From Corynebacterium sp. (GTDB lineage Bacteria > Actinomycetota > Actinomycetes > Mycobacteriales > Mycobacteriaceae): a stretch of 39,988 bases of DNA. The stretch covers positions 91,093 to 131,080 of the forward strand of contig JAUMTX010000001.1 of the NCBI GenBank assembly GCA_030530985.1. The letters are read 5' to 3'. The position numbers were made by a program, and so were the translations under genes. The notes under the pieces were generated by a model. That model was not told the DNA's origin. It worked only from the letters and a program-made list of their open reading frames with translations, and made no database searches. Shown here in pieces: positions 9,666 to 19,632 of the stretch. Within the stretch, counting starts at the first letter, position 1; every line of letters begins with the position of its first letter.

Positions 9666-12600
9666 TTAGCCCGCATCCGCATCGGAACGCTCATCATGGG
9701 ACAGGTTAATGCCCAAGGATGGGGAATCGAAGTCATCATCATCGGTGGTGCCCAGTTCCATTGGGGTGCCGTCCGCGGCAAGAACCTCAACGTTCAAGCA
9801 CAGGGACTGAAGCTCCTTCAACAGAACCTTGAAGGACTCAGGAATACCTGGGTCTGGGATATTTTCACCCTTAACAATGGCCTCATAGACCTTCACACGA
9901 CCAACAACGTCATCGGACTTGATGGTCAAGAGCTCCTGGAGGGTATATGCAGCACCATAGGCCTGCATTGCCCACACTTCCATTTCACCGAAGCGCTGGC
10001 CACCGAACTGGGCCTTACCACCGAGTGGCTGCTGGGTAATCATGGAGTATGGACCGGTGGAACGAGCGTGAATCTTCTCGTCAACCAGGTGGTGGAGCTT
10101 CAGAATGTACATGTAGCCCACGGAAACTGGGTATGGGAATGGTTCGCCAGAGCGGCCGTCGATAAGCACAGACTTACCGTCGCCATCGACCATAACCTCA
10201 CCATCACGGTTTGGCTTGGAGGAAGAGAGCAGACCAGCGAGCTCACCATTGGAAGCACCGTCGAATACTGGGGTGGCAGTCAAGGTGCCTGGCTCAACAT
10301 CATAGAGATCCTCAGGGAGCATCTTCATGAGATCAGCCATCTCAGGGTCGGTGGTGTCAATCTTCCAACCGGCGGAAGCCAACCAACCAAGGTGAACTTC
10401 CAGAACCTGACCAATATTCATACGACGAGGCACACCGTGGGTGTTCAGAATAACGTCCACTGGGGTACCGTCAGGCATGAATGGCATATCTTCCTGTGGA
10501 AGAATCTTACCAACAACACCCTTGTTACCGTGGCGACCAGCGAGCTTATCGCCGTCCTGAATCTTACGCTTCTGGGCGACATAGACGCGGATCATTTCAT
10601 TCACGCCTGGGGCGAGATCATCATCATCTTCACGGGAGAAGCGACGAACATTGATGACCTTACCGGTCTCACCGTGAGGAACCTTCATAGAGGTATCACG
10701 AACCTCGCGGGCCTTCTCGCCGAAGATGGCGCGAAGCAGACGCTCTTCTGGGGTCAGCTCAGTCTCGCCCTTAGGGGTGACCTTACCAACCAGGATGTCG
10801 CCATCGCGAACATCGGCACCGATGCGGACAATACCGCGCTCGTCCAGATCCTTGAGTACATCTTCACCAACATTTGGAATCTCACGGGTGATTTCCTCGG
10901 CACCAAGCTTGGTGTCGCGGGCATCAATCTCGTGCTCCTCAATGTGGATGGAGGTCAGGATATCCTCTTCAACCAGGCGCTGGTTGAGGATAATAGCGTC
11001 CTCATAGTTGTGGCCTTCCCATGGCATGAAGGCGACGAGCAGGTTACGGCCCAAAGCCATTTCACCCTGATCGGTACCTGGACCATCGGCAATAACCTGG
11101 CCGGCCTCAACACGCTGACCCAAGTCAACCAGTGGCTTCTGGTTATAGCAGGTGCCCTGGTTGGTGCGCTCGAACTTGCGCAGGGTGTAGGTTTCGCGGG
11201 TGCCATCATCAGCCATAATGGTGATGAAGTCAGCGGAAACATTCTCCACTACACCGCTCTTCTTGGTGATAATGAGGTCACCAGCATCATAGGCGGCGCG
11301 CAGCTCCATACCGGTACCCACCAGTGGGGCCTCGGAGCGAACCAGTGGCACAGCCTGACGCTGCATGTTCGCACCCATGAGGGCACGGTTAGCATCATCG
11401 TGCTCAAGGAATGGAATCATGGCGGTAGCCACAGAAACCATCTGGCGTGGGGAGACATCCATGTAGTCAATCTCAGTGCGGTCCACAACCTCGATATTGC
11501 CGCCCTTCATACGGACAACAACAGTCTCATCGGTAATGGTGCCATCGGCATCGTGAGGAGTATTAGCCTGTGCAACCACGTAGCGGTCTTCCTCATCAGC
11601 GGTGAGGTAGACGACTTCGTCGGTAAGCTTACCGTTCTCAACCTTGCGGTATGGGGTTTCGATGAAACCAAATGGATTCACACGAGCATAGGAAGACAGA
11701 GAACCGATCAGACCAATGTTTGGACCTTCCGGGGTCTCAATAGGGCACATACGGCCATAGTGAGATGGGTGAACGTCGCGGACCTCAATGCCGGCGCGCT
11801 CACGGGAGAGACCGCCAGGACCCAGAGCGGACAGACGACGCTTGTGGGTCAGACCGGAGAGCGAGTTATTCTGGTCCATGAACTGGGACAGCTGGGAGGT
11901 ACCAAAGAACTCGCGGATAGCGGCAGAAACAGGGCGCACGTTAATCAGGGAGGTAGGAGTAATGGACTCCGCATCCTGGGTGGTCATGCGCTCACGAACA
12001 ACGCGCTCCATGCGGGACAGACCCACACGAACCTGGTTCTGGATGAGCTCGCCTACGGTACGCAGACGGCGGTTACCAAAGTGGTCAATATCATCAGTCT
12101 CAACTGGAATCTCAACACCGGTTGGGGAAACCATGGTGGTTTCACCAGCGTGGAGGCGTACGAGATACTCAATGGAGGTTGCGATATCCTCTTCGGTCAG
12201 GGTCATGACGCCATCGTGGTCGCCACCCAAACCGAGCTTGCGGTTGACCTTATAGCGACCCACGCGGGCAAGATCGTAGCGCTTTGCGCGGAAGAAGCTA
12301 TTGTCCAGCAGGGACTGGGCCAGGTCACGGGTTGGCTGCTCACCTGGGCGCTGCTTGCGATAAATCTCGAGCAGAGCTTCATCGGTGTTATTCACACCGT
12401 CATTTTCCAAGGTGGACATCATGATTTCGGAGAAACCGAAGCGCTCACGGATCTGCTCCGTGGTCCAACCCAGGGCCTTGAGCAGTACGGTCACTGGCTG
12501 GCGGCGCTTACGGTCAATGCGGACACCCACGGTGTCTCGCTTATCGACGTCAAATTCCAACCACGCACCACGGGAAGGGATAACCTTCACGGAGTGCAGT

Positions 12601-13166
12601 GGACGCTCGGTGGACTTATCAATAGTCTGATCGAAGTACACACCGGGGGAACGAACGAGCTGGGAAACAACGACACGCTCGGTGCCGTTGACAATGAAGG
12701 TGCCCTTTTCGGTCATCATTGGGAAATCGCCAATGAAGACAGTCTGAGACTTAATCTCCTGGGTTTCATTGTTGATGAACTCTGCGGTCACATAGAGTGG
12801 CGCGGAGTAGTTAATATCCTTGTCCTTGCACTCATCAATGCTGTGCTTGACATCTTCGAAGCGTGGCTCCGAGAGAGACAGCGACATATTGCCCGAGTAG
12901 TCCTGAATTGGCGAGAGTTCCTCGAGGATGTCTTCAAGACCACTGGTGATACGAGCACCAGGCGCGTCAGCCTGTGCACGCTCACGCCAATCAGGCGCAC
13001 CAATGAGCCATGCGAAAGAATCGAGCTGCAAGTCGAGCAGACCTGGAACCTCAATAGGCTCCGAGATCTTAGCGAAAGACTTACGCTCGGGAGCGTTGGG
13101 GATTACGACCCCCTGTTTGTCGGCCTTAGTTGGGCGGGAGACTGCCAAGATGCGTCCTTCCAGCAC
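9666..13166 (-). CDS. rpoB: DNA-directed RNA polymerase subunit beta
   Basis: 1166-residue beta subunit. The GTG at 13166 ([11 protein letters not shown]...) is chosen because it aligns with the known corynebacterial N-terminus (MLEG-ILAVSR); an in-frame TTG five codons upstream (13181) would add MPPRE. The rifampicin-resistance region (about 11.82-11.92 kb) reads [12 protein letters not shown], then [17 protein letters not shown], with the usual Asp, His and Ser positions, so it looks rifampicin-sensitive. The [12 protein letters not shown] and [18 protein letters not shown] blocks of the core and clamp are intact. The C-terminus is acidic ([11 protein letters not shown]...), as in relatives. 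No strong promoter is obvious in the roughly 200 nt upstream; a TATGAT -10 candidate lies at 13214-13219 on this strand. Confidence 0.98.
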   Translation of the reverse strand: MLEGRILAVSRPTKADKQGVVIPNAPERKSFAKISEPIEVPGLLDLQLDSFAWLIGAPDWRERAQADAPGARITSGLEDILEELSPIQDYSGNMSLSLSEPRFEDVKHSIDECKDKDINYSAPLYVTAEFINNETQEIKSQTVFIGDFPMMTEKGTFIVNGTERVVVSQLVRSPGVYFDQTIDKSTERPLHSVKVIPSRGAWLEFDVDKRDTVGVRIDRKRRQPVTVLLKALGWTTEQIRERFGFSEIMMSTLENDGVNNTDEALLEIYRKQRPGEQPTRDLAQSLLDNSFFRAKRYDLARVGRYKVNRKLGLGGDHDGVMTLTEEDIATSIEYLVRLHAGETTMVSPTGVEIPVETDDIDHFGNRRLRTVGELIQNQVRVGLSRMERVVRERMTTQDAESITPTSLINVRPVSAAIREFFGTSQLSQFMDQNNSLSGLTHKRRLSALGPGGLSRERAGIEVRDVHPSHYGRMCPIETPEGPNIGLIGSLSSYARVNPFGFIETPYRKVENGKLTDEVVYLTADEEDRYVVAQANTPHDADGTITDETVVVRMKGGNIEVVDRTEIDYMDVSPRQMVSVATAMIPFLEHDDANRALMGANMQRQAVPLVRSEAPLVGTGMELRAAYDAGDLIITKKSGVVENVSADFITIMADDGTRETYTLRKFERTNQGTCYNQKPLVDLGQRVEAGQVIADGPGTDQGEMALGRNLLVAFMPWEGHNYEDAIILNQRLVEEDILTSIHIEEHEIDARDTKLGAEEITREIPNVGEDVLKDLDERGIVRIGADVRDGDILVGKVTPKGETELTPEERLLRAIFGEKAREVRDTSMKVPHGETGKVINVRRFSREDDDDLAPGVNEMIRVYVAQKRKIQDGDKLAGRHGNKGVVGKILPQEDMPFMPDGTPVDVILNTHGVPRRMNIGQVLEVHLGWLASAGWKIDTTDPEMADLMKMLPEDLYDVEPGTLTATPVFDGASNGELAGLLSSSKPNRDGEVMVDGDGKSVLIDGRSGEPFPYPVSVGYMYILKLHHLVDEKIHARSTGPYSMITQQPLGGKAQFGGQRFGEMEVWAMQAYGAAYTLQELLTIKSDDVVGRVKVYEAIVKGENIPDPGIPESFKVLLKELQSLCLNVEVLAADGTPMELGTTDDDDFDSPSLGINLSHDERSDADAG

Positions 13167-13332
13167 CTCGCGCGGCGGCAACCCCGCTATATTGGTTGCC
13201 TATCCGCTGTATGATCATAAACGGAACAGCGACGAATACCCCCTTGGCGCCCAATCGCTGGTATGATGAACTCGACACCAGCGTAGAAGTTGCCAAAAAG
13301 AGAATTCAGTGCAACCTACAAGACTACACTAT

Positions 13333-13361
13333 TTGCCAACTGGTTTCAACTTGTGTACCCT
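13333..13361 (+). promoter_or_regulatory. Promoter of the phospholipase-like gene
   Basis: TTGCCA (-35, five of six to consensus), a 17-nt spacer and TACCCT (-10). Transcription would start about eight bases before the ATG at 13376, leaving too little leader for a ribosome binding site. The remainder of the 13167-13375 gap must also hold the divergent rpoB promoter; I see nothing else in it. Confidence 0.5.
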
Positions 13362-13375
13362 ATTTTCTTTCTATT

Positions 13376-13882
13376 ATGTTTGAGCGAATTCTGAAAAAAG
13401 CCGCCGCAGCCACAATTGTCGCTCTAGCGAGCGCCAATGGAGCAACAATCGCTGTTGCGGATGAGCCGGCACCGAAGCCATTTACCCTGCAGGTGGATGA
13501 GTTTTTGGTGGTGAATTCTAAGCTCACCTTGATGACCTTTGATGAGCAGGCGGCCATTGCGGCCAAGGCCAGCCCCGAGGTTATTGCGGCTGGTCGTGAT
13601 TTCAATGCGCGTGAGGCCCTTGAGGAGCAGTCCAACTCCCCTGTTGGTTTGCCGCTTTATGGTCGTTGGTGTGGCCCTGGTTATAGTGGGCCGGGGGCGC
13701 CGATTGATGCCATTGATGAGGCCTGCATGCGCCATGACCTGTGCTATAACCACATGGGCTATTTTGATCCTTTGTGTGACCAGATTTTGGTGGACCGTGT
13801 GGGCCTGATTCAGACGGATAATCCCCGACAGCAAAATGCGATTCGGACTATCCGTTTCCTATTCAGCCAGGTTTTCCGCTAG
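13376..13882 (+). CDS. Secreted phospholipase A2-like protein
   Basis: 168 residues from the ATG at 13376. It has a signal peptide (basic FERILKK, Ala-rich core, likely cut after AVA at about residue 28) and a C-terminal phospholipase A2 core: YGRWCGPG-SGPG (calcium-loop type), then DEACMRHDLCY with the catalytic His-Asp pair at residues 120-121. Cysteines at 99, 117, 123 and 134 could form disulfides. This matches the small actinobacterial/fungal secreted PLA2 group, which hydrolyses the sn-2 ester of phospholipids. The about 65 residues between signal and core resemble nothing known to me. It is divergent from rpoB and tail-to-tail with the gene at 13890. The catalytic residues are present, but activity is inferred. 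Confidence 0.8.
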   Translation: MFERILKKAAAATIVALASANGATIAVADEPAPKPFTLQVDEFLVVNSKLTLMTFDEQAAIAAKASPEVIAAGRDFNAREALEEQSNSPVGLPLYGRWCGPGYSGPGAPIDAIDEACMRHDLCYNHMGYFDPLCDQILVDRVGLIQTDNPRQQNAIRTIRFLFSQVFR

Positions 13883-13889
13883 TTTTTCT

Positions 13890-14369
13890 TTAAAAGAGCT
13901 TGTCGACGCACCCACGTAACTGCGCGGCGAGCTCTTCTTTATTGGTATAGGCAGTATTTGAAATACTGATGGGTTGCTGCCACTGGCCCTGCACATAGTT
14001 GATGGTGGCCTCCAGAGGGGCCAGGAAATGTGGGGCGTCCGAAAGATCGCCGCCACTGGTGGTCAATATTTGAAATATTTTGCCGCGCAGATGCCAGCCG
14101 CCCTCATAGGCCCAACCGGGGGTGAGGACAGAATCAATCCACTGCTTCATGAGGGCAGGGCCCGCATACCAGTAGGTGGGGAATTGGAGAATAATGCGGT
14201 CGGCCTGGTCCAAGAGGGACTGTTCGAGGGGGACGTCGATACGCAAATCAGGATAGAGTGCGTACATATTGCGCACTTCCACCCCACGTGTGGCCATCTC
14301 CTCGGCGAGAATACGGTTCGCGGTGGAGCTGTCCAGGTGGGGGTGGAAGAGCAAAACCAGGGTGCGCAT
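13890..14369 (-). CDS. Flavodoxin-fold NAD(P)H oxidoreductase
   Basis: 159-residue protein of the NAD(P)H:quinone reductase / KefF-MdaB type. It shows MRTLVLLFHPHLDSSTAN (FMN phosphate loop after the first strand), ADRIILQFPTYWYAGPALMKQWIDSVLTPGWAYEGG (the family signature -QFP-YWY--P--LK-W-D-V---G-AY), and ILTTSGGD. It probably reduces quinones or similar compounds using FMN. It is the last gene of a four-gene - strand run; only one base separates it from the preceding stop codon, so it is probably translationally coupled. Confidence 0.85.
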   Translation of the reverse strand: MRTLVLLFHPHLDSSTANRILAEEMATRGVEVRNMYALYPDLRIDVPLEQSLLDQADRIILQFPTYWYAGPALMKQWIDSVLTPGWAYEGGWHLRGKIFQILTTSGGDLSDAPHFLAPLEATINYVQGQWQQPISISNTAYTNKEELAAQLRGCVDKLF

Positions 14370-14370
14370 A

Positions 14371-15114
14371 CTAATTAAGATGCACCCAATTCGAAGAACC
14401 CACAGCGGAGCTCAGGCCCGAGGAGCCCTTGGAAAGCAGGCGCAGCAGCTGATTTTCGGCGCTTGGGGGTGCAGTGTACACCAGGCTAGTATCCGAATAC
14501 TGGATGGAAGAGCCCAGCTCAGAAAGGCAGCTATTAATGGCGCCCAGCTGCTGGTTTACATAGACATCCCAGTACTTTTGCACGGCGCTGAGCATCGCCT
14601 GGTCCACTGAGCGCAGCACGCGGGTCTGCTGCTCACCAGGATTCTGAATCAGTGCCTTGCCACTATCAGTGAGCGACAGCTCAGCCACGCCGAGGGCAAT
14701 ATAATTGGCCCAATTCTGGTAGCGGTACTGCTCATAGCCTGTCAGCGTTTGGTCGGCCTTGGCAAAATACTTGAGTGGGGAACCCAGGTTTTCCAACTGG
14801 TCCTGGGTGAGTTTTTCAGAAAATTCGACGCTGCTGATAAAGGCGGTGGGGTCGAAGGCCTCGGCGCTGACCAAGTCCTTATCCTCAAAGCGCTTGGTTT
14901 CCAACAGGTAGGGGCGCACGCGCTCCGCATAGTCCTTTTTCAAAAATGAAATGAGTTCGGCGCGGGCGGTGGCCACGGTGGCCTTATCCTCCGCACTGAG
15001 CATCATGGTGCAGGTATTATCTGTCTTCTGGGCGGTGGCCGCCTGGGCTGGCAGCGCGCTCATTGTGCACAGGCCCGCCATGGTGAGGCTCAATACAATC
15101 TTCATCGATTTCAT
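14371..15114 (-). CDS. Secreted protein of unknown function
   Basis: 247 residues with a clear signal peptide (MKSMKIVLSLTMAGLCTMSA, cleavage after AQA at about residue 26). The mature part is mostly helical, with two cysteines (in NTCTMM and NSCLSEL) that could pair. I recognise no family; small exported proteins of this kind are common in corynebacteria. The ATG at 15114 lies 15 nt after the lipoprotein stop, with AGGAG overlapping that stop region. A second ATG three codons in is also possible. It sits between a lipoprotein and an oxidoreductase in a single operon headed by a protease. Confidence 0.7.
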   Translation of the reverse strand: MKSMKIVLSLTMAGLCTMSALPAQAATAQKTDNTCTMMLSAEDKATVATARAELISFLKKDYAERVRPYLLETKRFEDKDLVSAEAFDPTAFISSVEFSEKLTQDQLENLGSPLKYFAKADQTLTGYEQYRYQNWANYIALGVAELSLTDSGKALIQNPGEQQTRVLRSVDQAMLSAVQKYWDVYVNQQLGAINSCLSELGSSIQYSDTSLVYTAPPSAENQLLRLLSKGSSGLSSAVGSSNWVHLN

Positions 15115-15129
15115 GTTTTTAGAATACTC

Positions 15130-15660
15130 CTAGAGGGAAGAGAGCGGTAGTTCACCGCTATCCTCTGTATCCCCATAGGAATTGCTAAAACTCAGGCTCA
15201 CTGGCTGGGCGCCGGTGGGAACCTCGAAAATAAAGCAGGTTTCAATGGATGCTCCTGGGGCCAGGAAATGCCCGGCCTCGCGGGACACATAATTTTCAAA
15301 TTCCTCATAGGGGGCGTAGGTATTGCCATCCTCCGTGTGGAGGATGGTGGCAATGCCATTTGGAATCCATGCGCGCTCGGAATTATTGGTGATGCGCACA
15401 TTGACCTCGACAAAGCTCTGGCCGGCTGGGGCCTGGGCCTCGGTCACATGCACCCCTGGGGATAGTTCGGTATCCACCGGCACCAGATTCTGGCGGGTGG
15501 TGAAGGACTCCACTACCAGGCCGGTGCCCTGGGACTGGGCGGCACTACTAGCACTCACAGCACTTTCGGCATTGTTGTTCTCGGAACTGCAGGCCCACAG
15601 GGCCCCGGAGGACAGTGCGAGGACAAGACCGGCCACAAGGAAAGCAGAGTTATTACGCAT
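15130..15660 (-). CDS. Lipoprotein with DUF4352-like immunoglobulin-type domain
   Basis: 176 residues. The signal peptide ends in a lipobox (LWAC, Cys at residue 24), so the protein should be lipid-anchored to the outer face of the membrane. After a Ser/Ala/Asn linker comes a beta-sandwich-like domain with the pattern VEVNVRITNNSERAW-P ... GNTYAP ... LAPGAS-ETCFIFEVP, typical of DUF4352-type extracytoplasmic proteins (often called telomeric-repeat-binding-factor-2-like or immunoprotective extracellular proteins). The role is unknown. It follows the protease gene by 18 nt and precedes the secreted gene by 15 nt. Confidence 0.78.
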   Translation of the reverse strand: MRNNSAFLVAGLVLALSSGALWACSSENNNAESAVSASSAAQSQGTGLVVESFTTRQNLVPVDTELSPGVHVTEAQAPAGQSFVEVNVRITNNSERAWIPNGIATILHTEDGNTYAPYEEFENYVSREAGHFLAPGASIETCFIFEVPTGAQPVSLSFSNSYGDTEDSGELPLSSL

Positions 15661-15678
15661 AGGGCAGATTATACTTGC

Positions 15679-18207
15679 TCAGAGCATTGGCGGCAGCAGC
15701 GGGTTAATGAGATCACTGAGTGCCTTGCCAAGCAAACCAATGACGCCCAAGAGAATTGCGGAGACCAGAAGCACCATGAGGTTCTCAGTTTTTGAACTTC
15801 CGCTAGAGCCGCGGGCCGTGTCATCCTCCTCCCTGGAATAATCCCCCAGGGGCAGACTATAGGCCAGGACTTCGCTGGTGGGGCTGCCATCCTTATCCAC
15901 CATGCGAATCCACACCGGCTGCCCTTGAAGGCCATCGATACTATCCCCGCTGGCCAATTTTTTTAAATAATCGGCATCCAGGGCCACCTCATAGCCATAG
16001 TTCACAGTAATAATGCGCTCACGGATACGGAAGGCCTTGGCCGGGTTGGGTTCAAAACCCAGGCCGGTGTTAAAACTCAGCGTGGTGGCGGCACTTTCAT
16101 TGCCAATGGCGCTGCCCGCCAGCACCCGCACCGTATAAGTTTGCAGTGGCTCCAAGTCGCGCAGCACCCCACTGCTGCCGGTGAATTCCTGGGTGCGGCC
16201 ATCCTCACCCACAAATTCCACCCTGTGGTAACTGGCCACGGGATCAAAATTCCAATTCAGGGTCACCGTGGTGTGATCCACCGTGGCGGTGACCTTCGGG
16301 GCGGCAGGGGTGGCCACATCACTAGCAATGGCACCAAGCAGGGCCGGGGCAGTCATAAAATTCGCGGTGCTGGGCACAGCCAAAGCAGTACCCACACTGC
16401 GCGAATAATTCACAAAAGTATCATTGCTCAGGCGGGTGGCCTTTTGCCGGCCCAGGGCCGCAATGGCCGCCATGGATGGGGCCGCGGCCGAAGTCCCATA
16501 GAAAGGATTAAAGGAATCCATGCCGGTGGTGATTCCATCAATACCGTAGACATCCGGGCCATAGTGGGTGGCCGGATTGTAATAGTACTGTTGGCCGGCA
16601 CTAGTGTCGTAGAGGTTGATTGTGGAACGGTAGTAGCGTCGGAAAGCTAGGGATGAAAAGGAGGCGGGGATAATCTCCTTAAAGTACTGGTTGCGATGGA
16701 TGGCGCCCACCTGCACCACATTGCCGCTCGTGCCCTGGCCGCGCGCGCTATAGCCCAACCAACTGGTCTGATTATCGGCCACCAGGTCGATGGATTTAAT
16801 CGACATATAGGACTGCATGCTAAAAAGCAGGTGGAAAGGTGGGGTATCGGTTCCGCTCACACGCACAAAAACCGCATCCAAATGGTAGGTATCCCCCGCC
16901 GTCGCGCCATTAATATTGGTATACCCAAGGCGGCTGCCACCAAGATTCTGGTCATGCACCTCGGACACAAAATTATGATTGGTGTGATCATAGTAGCGCA
17001 GCTCAAAACGGTCATTTTCATGGCCGGGACGATTCGCCGTTTCAAATCGGCTGTAATACATATCCGCATCCCGATCATGCTCTTGCATTTTCATCACCAT
17101 TGTGGCATAGGGGAAGGTGCCGCTGGTGGTGGAAAACTGGTGGCAGTCCTTGGCCCCCTTCACCCAGGAAGGACACGGCCCCGGAATATAACTAGCCGCA
17201 TCAAAACCATTAACAGGGGTGGCCGCCATATATTCGGCGGCGGTGGTGGGCTGCTTATAGTCCGCAAACTGGTTATTATTACCCGCCGATGTAAAACCCA
17301 TCACCCCGTGGTCCTTGGCATAGGAATAAGCAAAGTCCACATAGCCTTGCTGGAATTGGGGGCTATAAAAAATGCCAATATCGTCGACAATAATATCGGC
17401 CCCTTGGCGCACCAAGGCAATAATGGAATTAGCCAAGGAGAGCTCCGAACTCCCGGAGGCTGCGAAATACAGGGTGGCGTCCGGGGCAATGGCGTGCACA
17501 AAATGCGCCATGGCGCGGCCCTCATCACTGCCGGTGGTGGCGGGGATGACTTCCACGACCTCGGCTTCTTTGCCGCAGGGATTCCACCGCCCCGGCAAAT
17601 AGCCTGCCGCCTGGTCATTGATGACTGCTTGGTTGCCCTTGGCGCTAAAACTATCTGAAATAATGCCGACTGTGACATCTTTGCCTGTCATACCGAATCG
17701 GCTCCACGCCTCGGTGTATTTCAGGGGCGACTGCGGGTCGGTATTGGGATTGCAATATTCTGTGCTGTTGGCCCGGGTTTGTGCCGCCCTGTCCACTGTG
17801 GGCGGCGCGCTGGGCAGGGCCTCATCGAAAATAAAACTGCTCGCCGTTTTTTCTACACTCTCAACGGCCTTTTCTGCATCCTGCTTATCGACGCTCACCG
17901 TCACGGCATTAAACAGCGGATCAGTATTGCTCACCTGGCCAATTTCTTCTAGGCTGCCAATCACCGCGGCGCGCTGCTCCGGGGCGAAAGCAACCGTGGC
18001 GCTGACTGTATCGCCCGCCGTGGAAGATTCGGTATTCAGGCTGCGGGCATAGGCTTTGGCTTCAGCGAATTTTTCCGAATTCTGCTCGGCCGCGGTGGCG
18101 GTTATGGGTGTAGCGGTAATGGGCATGCCAAGAATCACGACCAGCACCATGAGCAGGATGCGTGCATGGTGGCCGGGGGCTCTGTGCTGGGCTCGTTGTG
18201 GGTTCAC
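15679..18207 (-). CDS. Secreted subtilisin-like (clan SB) serine protease with C-terminal membrane anchor
   Basis: About 842 residues from the GTG at 18207, chosen because AAGGAGGG sits six bases before it; a GTG eight codons upstream lacks such a site. It has an N-terminal hydrophobic signal, a propeptide-like region, then the peptidase domain: GIISDSF (candidate catalytic Asp, about residue 185), DEGRAMAHFVHAIAP, SAGNNNQ (oxyanion Asn) and GTSAAAPSM (catalytic Ser, about 573). The canonical His-Gly-Thr block is missing; see findings. A fibronectin-III-like domain follows (VTLNWNFDPVASYHRVEF ... TVRVLAGS), then a C-terminal transmembrane helix. It is probably an envelope-tethered protease. 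It heads the operon 18.2-13.9 kb and is separated by a terminator from the transporter operon upstream. Confidence 0.85.
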   Translation of the reverse strand: MNPQRAQHRAPGHHARILLMVLVVILGMPITATPITATAAEQNSEKFAEAKAYARSLNTESSTAGDTVSATVAFAPEQRAAVIGSLEEIGQVSNTDPLFNAVTVSVDKQDAEKAVESVEKTASSFIFDEALPSAPPTVDRAAQTRANSTEYCNPNTDPQSPLKYTEAWSRFGMTGKDVTVGIISDSFSAKGNQAVINDQAAGYLPGRWNPCGKEAEVVEVIPATTGSDEGRAMAHFVHAIAPDATLYFAASGSSELSLANSIIALVRQGADIIVDDIGIFYSPQFQQGYVDFAYSYAKDHGVMGFTSAGNNNQFADYKQPTTAAEYMAATPVNGFDAASYIPGPCPSWVKGAKDCHQFSTTSGTFPYATMVMKMQEHDRDADMYYSRFETANRPGHENDRFELRYYDHTNHNFVSEVHDQNLGGSRLGYTNINGATAGDTYHLDAVFVRVSGTDTPPFHLLFSMQSYMSIKSIDLVADNQTSWLGYSARGQGTSGNVVQVGAIHRNQYFKEIIPASFSSLAFRRYYRSTINLYDTSAGQQYYYNPATHYGPDVYGIDGITTGMDSFNPFYGTSAAAPSMAAIAALGRQKATRLSNDTFVNYSRSVGTALAVPSTANFMTAPALLGAIASDVATPAAPKVTATVDHTTVTLNWNFDPVASYHRVEFVGEDGRTQEFTGSSGVLRDLEPLQTYTVRVLAGSAIGNESAATTLSFNTGLGFEPNPAKAFRIRERIITVNYGYEVALDADYLKKLASGDSIDGLQGQPVWIRMVDKDGSPTSEVLAYSLPLGDYSREEDDTARGSSGSSKTENLMVLLVSAILLGVIGLLGKALSDLINPLLPPML

Positions 18208-18242
18208 GAGCACCCTCCTTCCGGGATTCACTGCTTTCTCTT

Positions 18243-18248
18243 AGCATA
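18243..18248 (-). promoter_or_regulatory. Candidate -10 element for the protease operon
   Basis: TATGCT on the - strand, about 35 nt before the GTG at 18207 and just after the terminator at 18288-18318. The -35 is poor (TTCAAG at 18 nt). The position between a terminator and a strong Shine-Dalgarno supports it. Confidence 0.4.
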
Positions 18249-18287
18249 CCCAGGATCCCAACATTGCTTGAACCACAAAATATAAAT

Positions 18288-18318
18288 GCGCCCTGCACCG
18301 TTTCCCAGTGCAGGGCGC
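18288..18318 (-). terminator. Intrinsic terminator of the anchored-repeat transporter operon
   Basis: Perfect 11-bp stem GCGCCCTGCAC / GTGCAGGGCGC around a 9-nt loop, followed on the - strand by ATTTATATTTTG. It lies about 90 nt past the stop of the permease-fusion gene and before the protease promoter. Confidence 0.88.
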
Positions 18319-18393
18319 CACCCTATTGTTCCCACTCTACTTGAAAGGAGTGAAGGCCGAAGCCTCTTCTCAACTATAGAGTCTCCCCTATGA

Positions 18394-19632
18394 ATTTTCA
18401 AAAAATTACTTATCAGACTTTCGGCCGATCATCATGCCGCCCAAGAAGACTGCCACCAGCAGGCTCATGAGCCCCATGCCGGCCAAAAGCCCATTCCAAA
18501 AACTTGGTCCCGCCACAGATGTCGCAGCCGGATCAGCCGTTTTTGAAATATTCTCCGCGCCACTCGAAGTCGCGCCCGCCGCATTCGCTGTTGTCTGTGG
18601 CGCCGAAGTTTCAAATACCCTATTCCCCGATGCCGCCGGAGCCGCTGCTACCCTGCTGCCACTAGCAAAACCTGCCGGCGCTGCCACTCGGGCAACCGGG
18701 GAAGGAGCCGGAGTAGGAGAATTCAGCTCCGCTGCCGCAGCAACCGGCATTTGAAATTCGGACTGTGGCTCCGATTGCGATTCGGTCCGGGCACCAGTTT
18801 CGGATTTGCTCGCAGCTGGTGTTGTCGTGCTCTGGGAATTTTTGAAATTCGCAATTCCAATGGCAGCGCCCGCCGCGAGCACGGCACCGGCAATACCCAT
18901 ATTGGCTGAAGGACCATCCTCGGTGACCTTGGACCCAGGCTCCGCCGCTACCGGTGCAGGGTTATTTGAAACTTGTGGTTTCGGTGCTGCCTTAGGGGCT
19001 GCGGATGGCGCCCTGGCAGGGGCTGCGGGCGGAGCCGTCCGAGAGACCGTTGGGGTTTCGGATTTGTCTGGATCGGTATTTGAAATTTCTTCAGCAGCGC
19101 CGCTAGCTGGGATGGAGACTTCAAGGACCATGGGGTCCTGGTGCTCGGTGCCCTCGGTGTCGGTCCAGGTATAGGCGAAGTGAAGAACATAGTCCCCTGG
19201 CTTATCGAAGACAAAGTTCACATGCTCATGCACCCCAGGGGTGATACGAATATTTTTTGAAAAATCATCACTATCCAAGATGATGGACTGACCGCTAAGG
19301 GTGGAGCGGCTGGCATAGAGGCGCGCACCGGCAGGGCCCACCATGGACTCCAAGCTCAGATCAGCCCACTGCTTATCGAGATGAACTTTTTCAAAATCCG
19401 CATATTGGGTGCTAAAGCCCAGCCATGGCAATTCCGGATCCTGGGTTTGTGGCAGCACATAAACCAGGTCCTGCCCATCGGCTTCCTCGGCAACAGCCGG
19501 GTTGACCAGCAAAGTCAGATTTTTCGAATTTACCCACCGTGGCTGTGCCGGATTGGAGGTGTCGTGGAAAGCGGACTCGCCAGGGAGGAAAGCCATATCC
19601 ACATGGCCGCGACGAACAGTCACCGAAGTTTT
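18394..19632. repeat. Cluster of ten TTTGAAA/TTTCAAA words
   Basis: Copies lie near 18395, 18542, 18606, 18750, 18841, 18964, 19080, 19256, 19389 and 19626, that is one per 60-240 nt, in both orientations. Inside the gene they fall in different reading frames and encode different peptides (FE, SK, SN, FQ, FK), so the conserved unit is DNA. They are part of a window-wide set; see findings. Confidence 0.7.

Noticed and set aside
9696..13214. A 1172-codon open frame antisense to rpoB.
   Set aside because: Same cause: biased codons in a conserved gene. No start signals, no domain, and rpoB fully explains the region.
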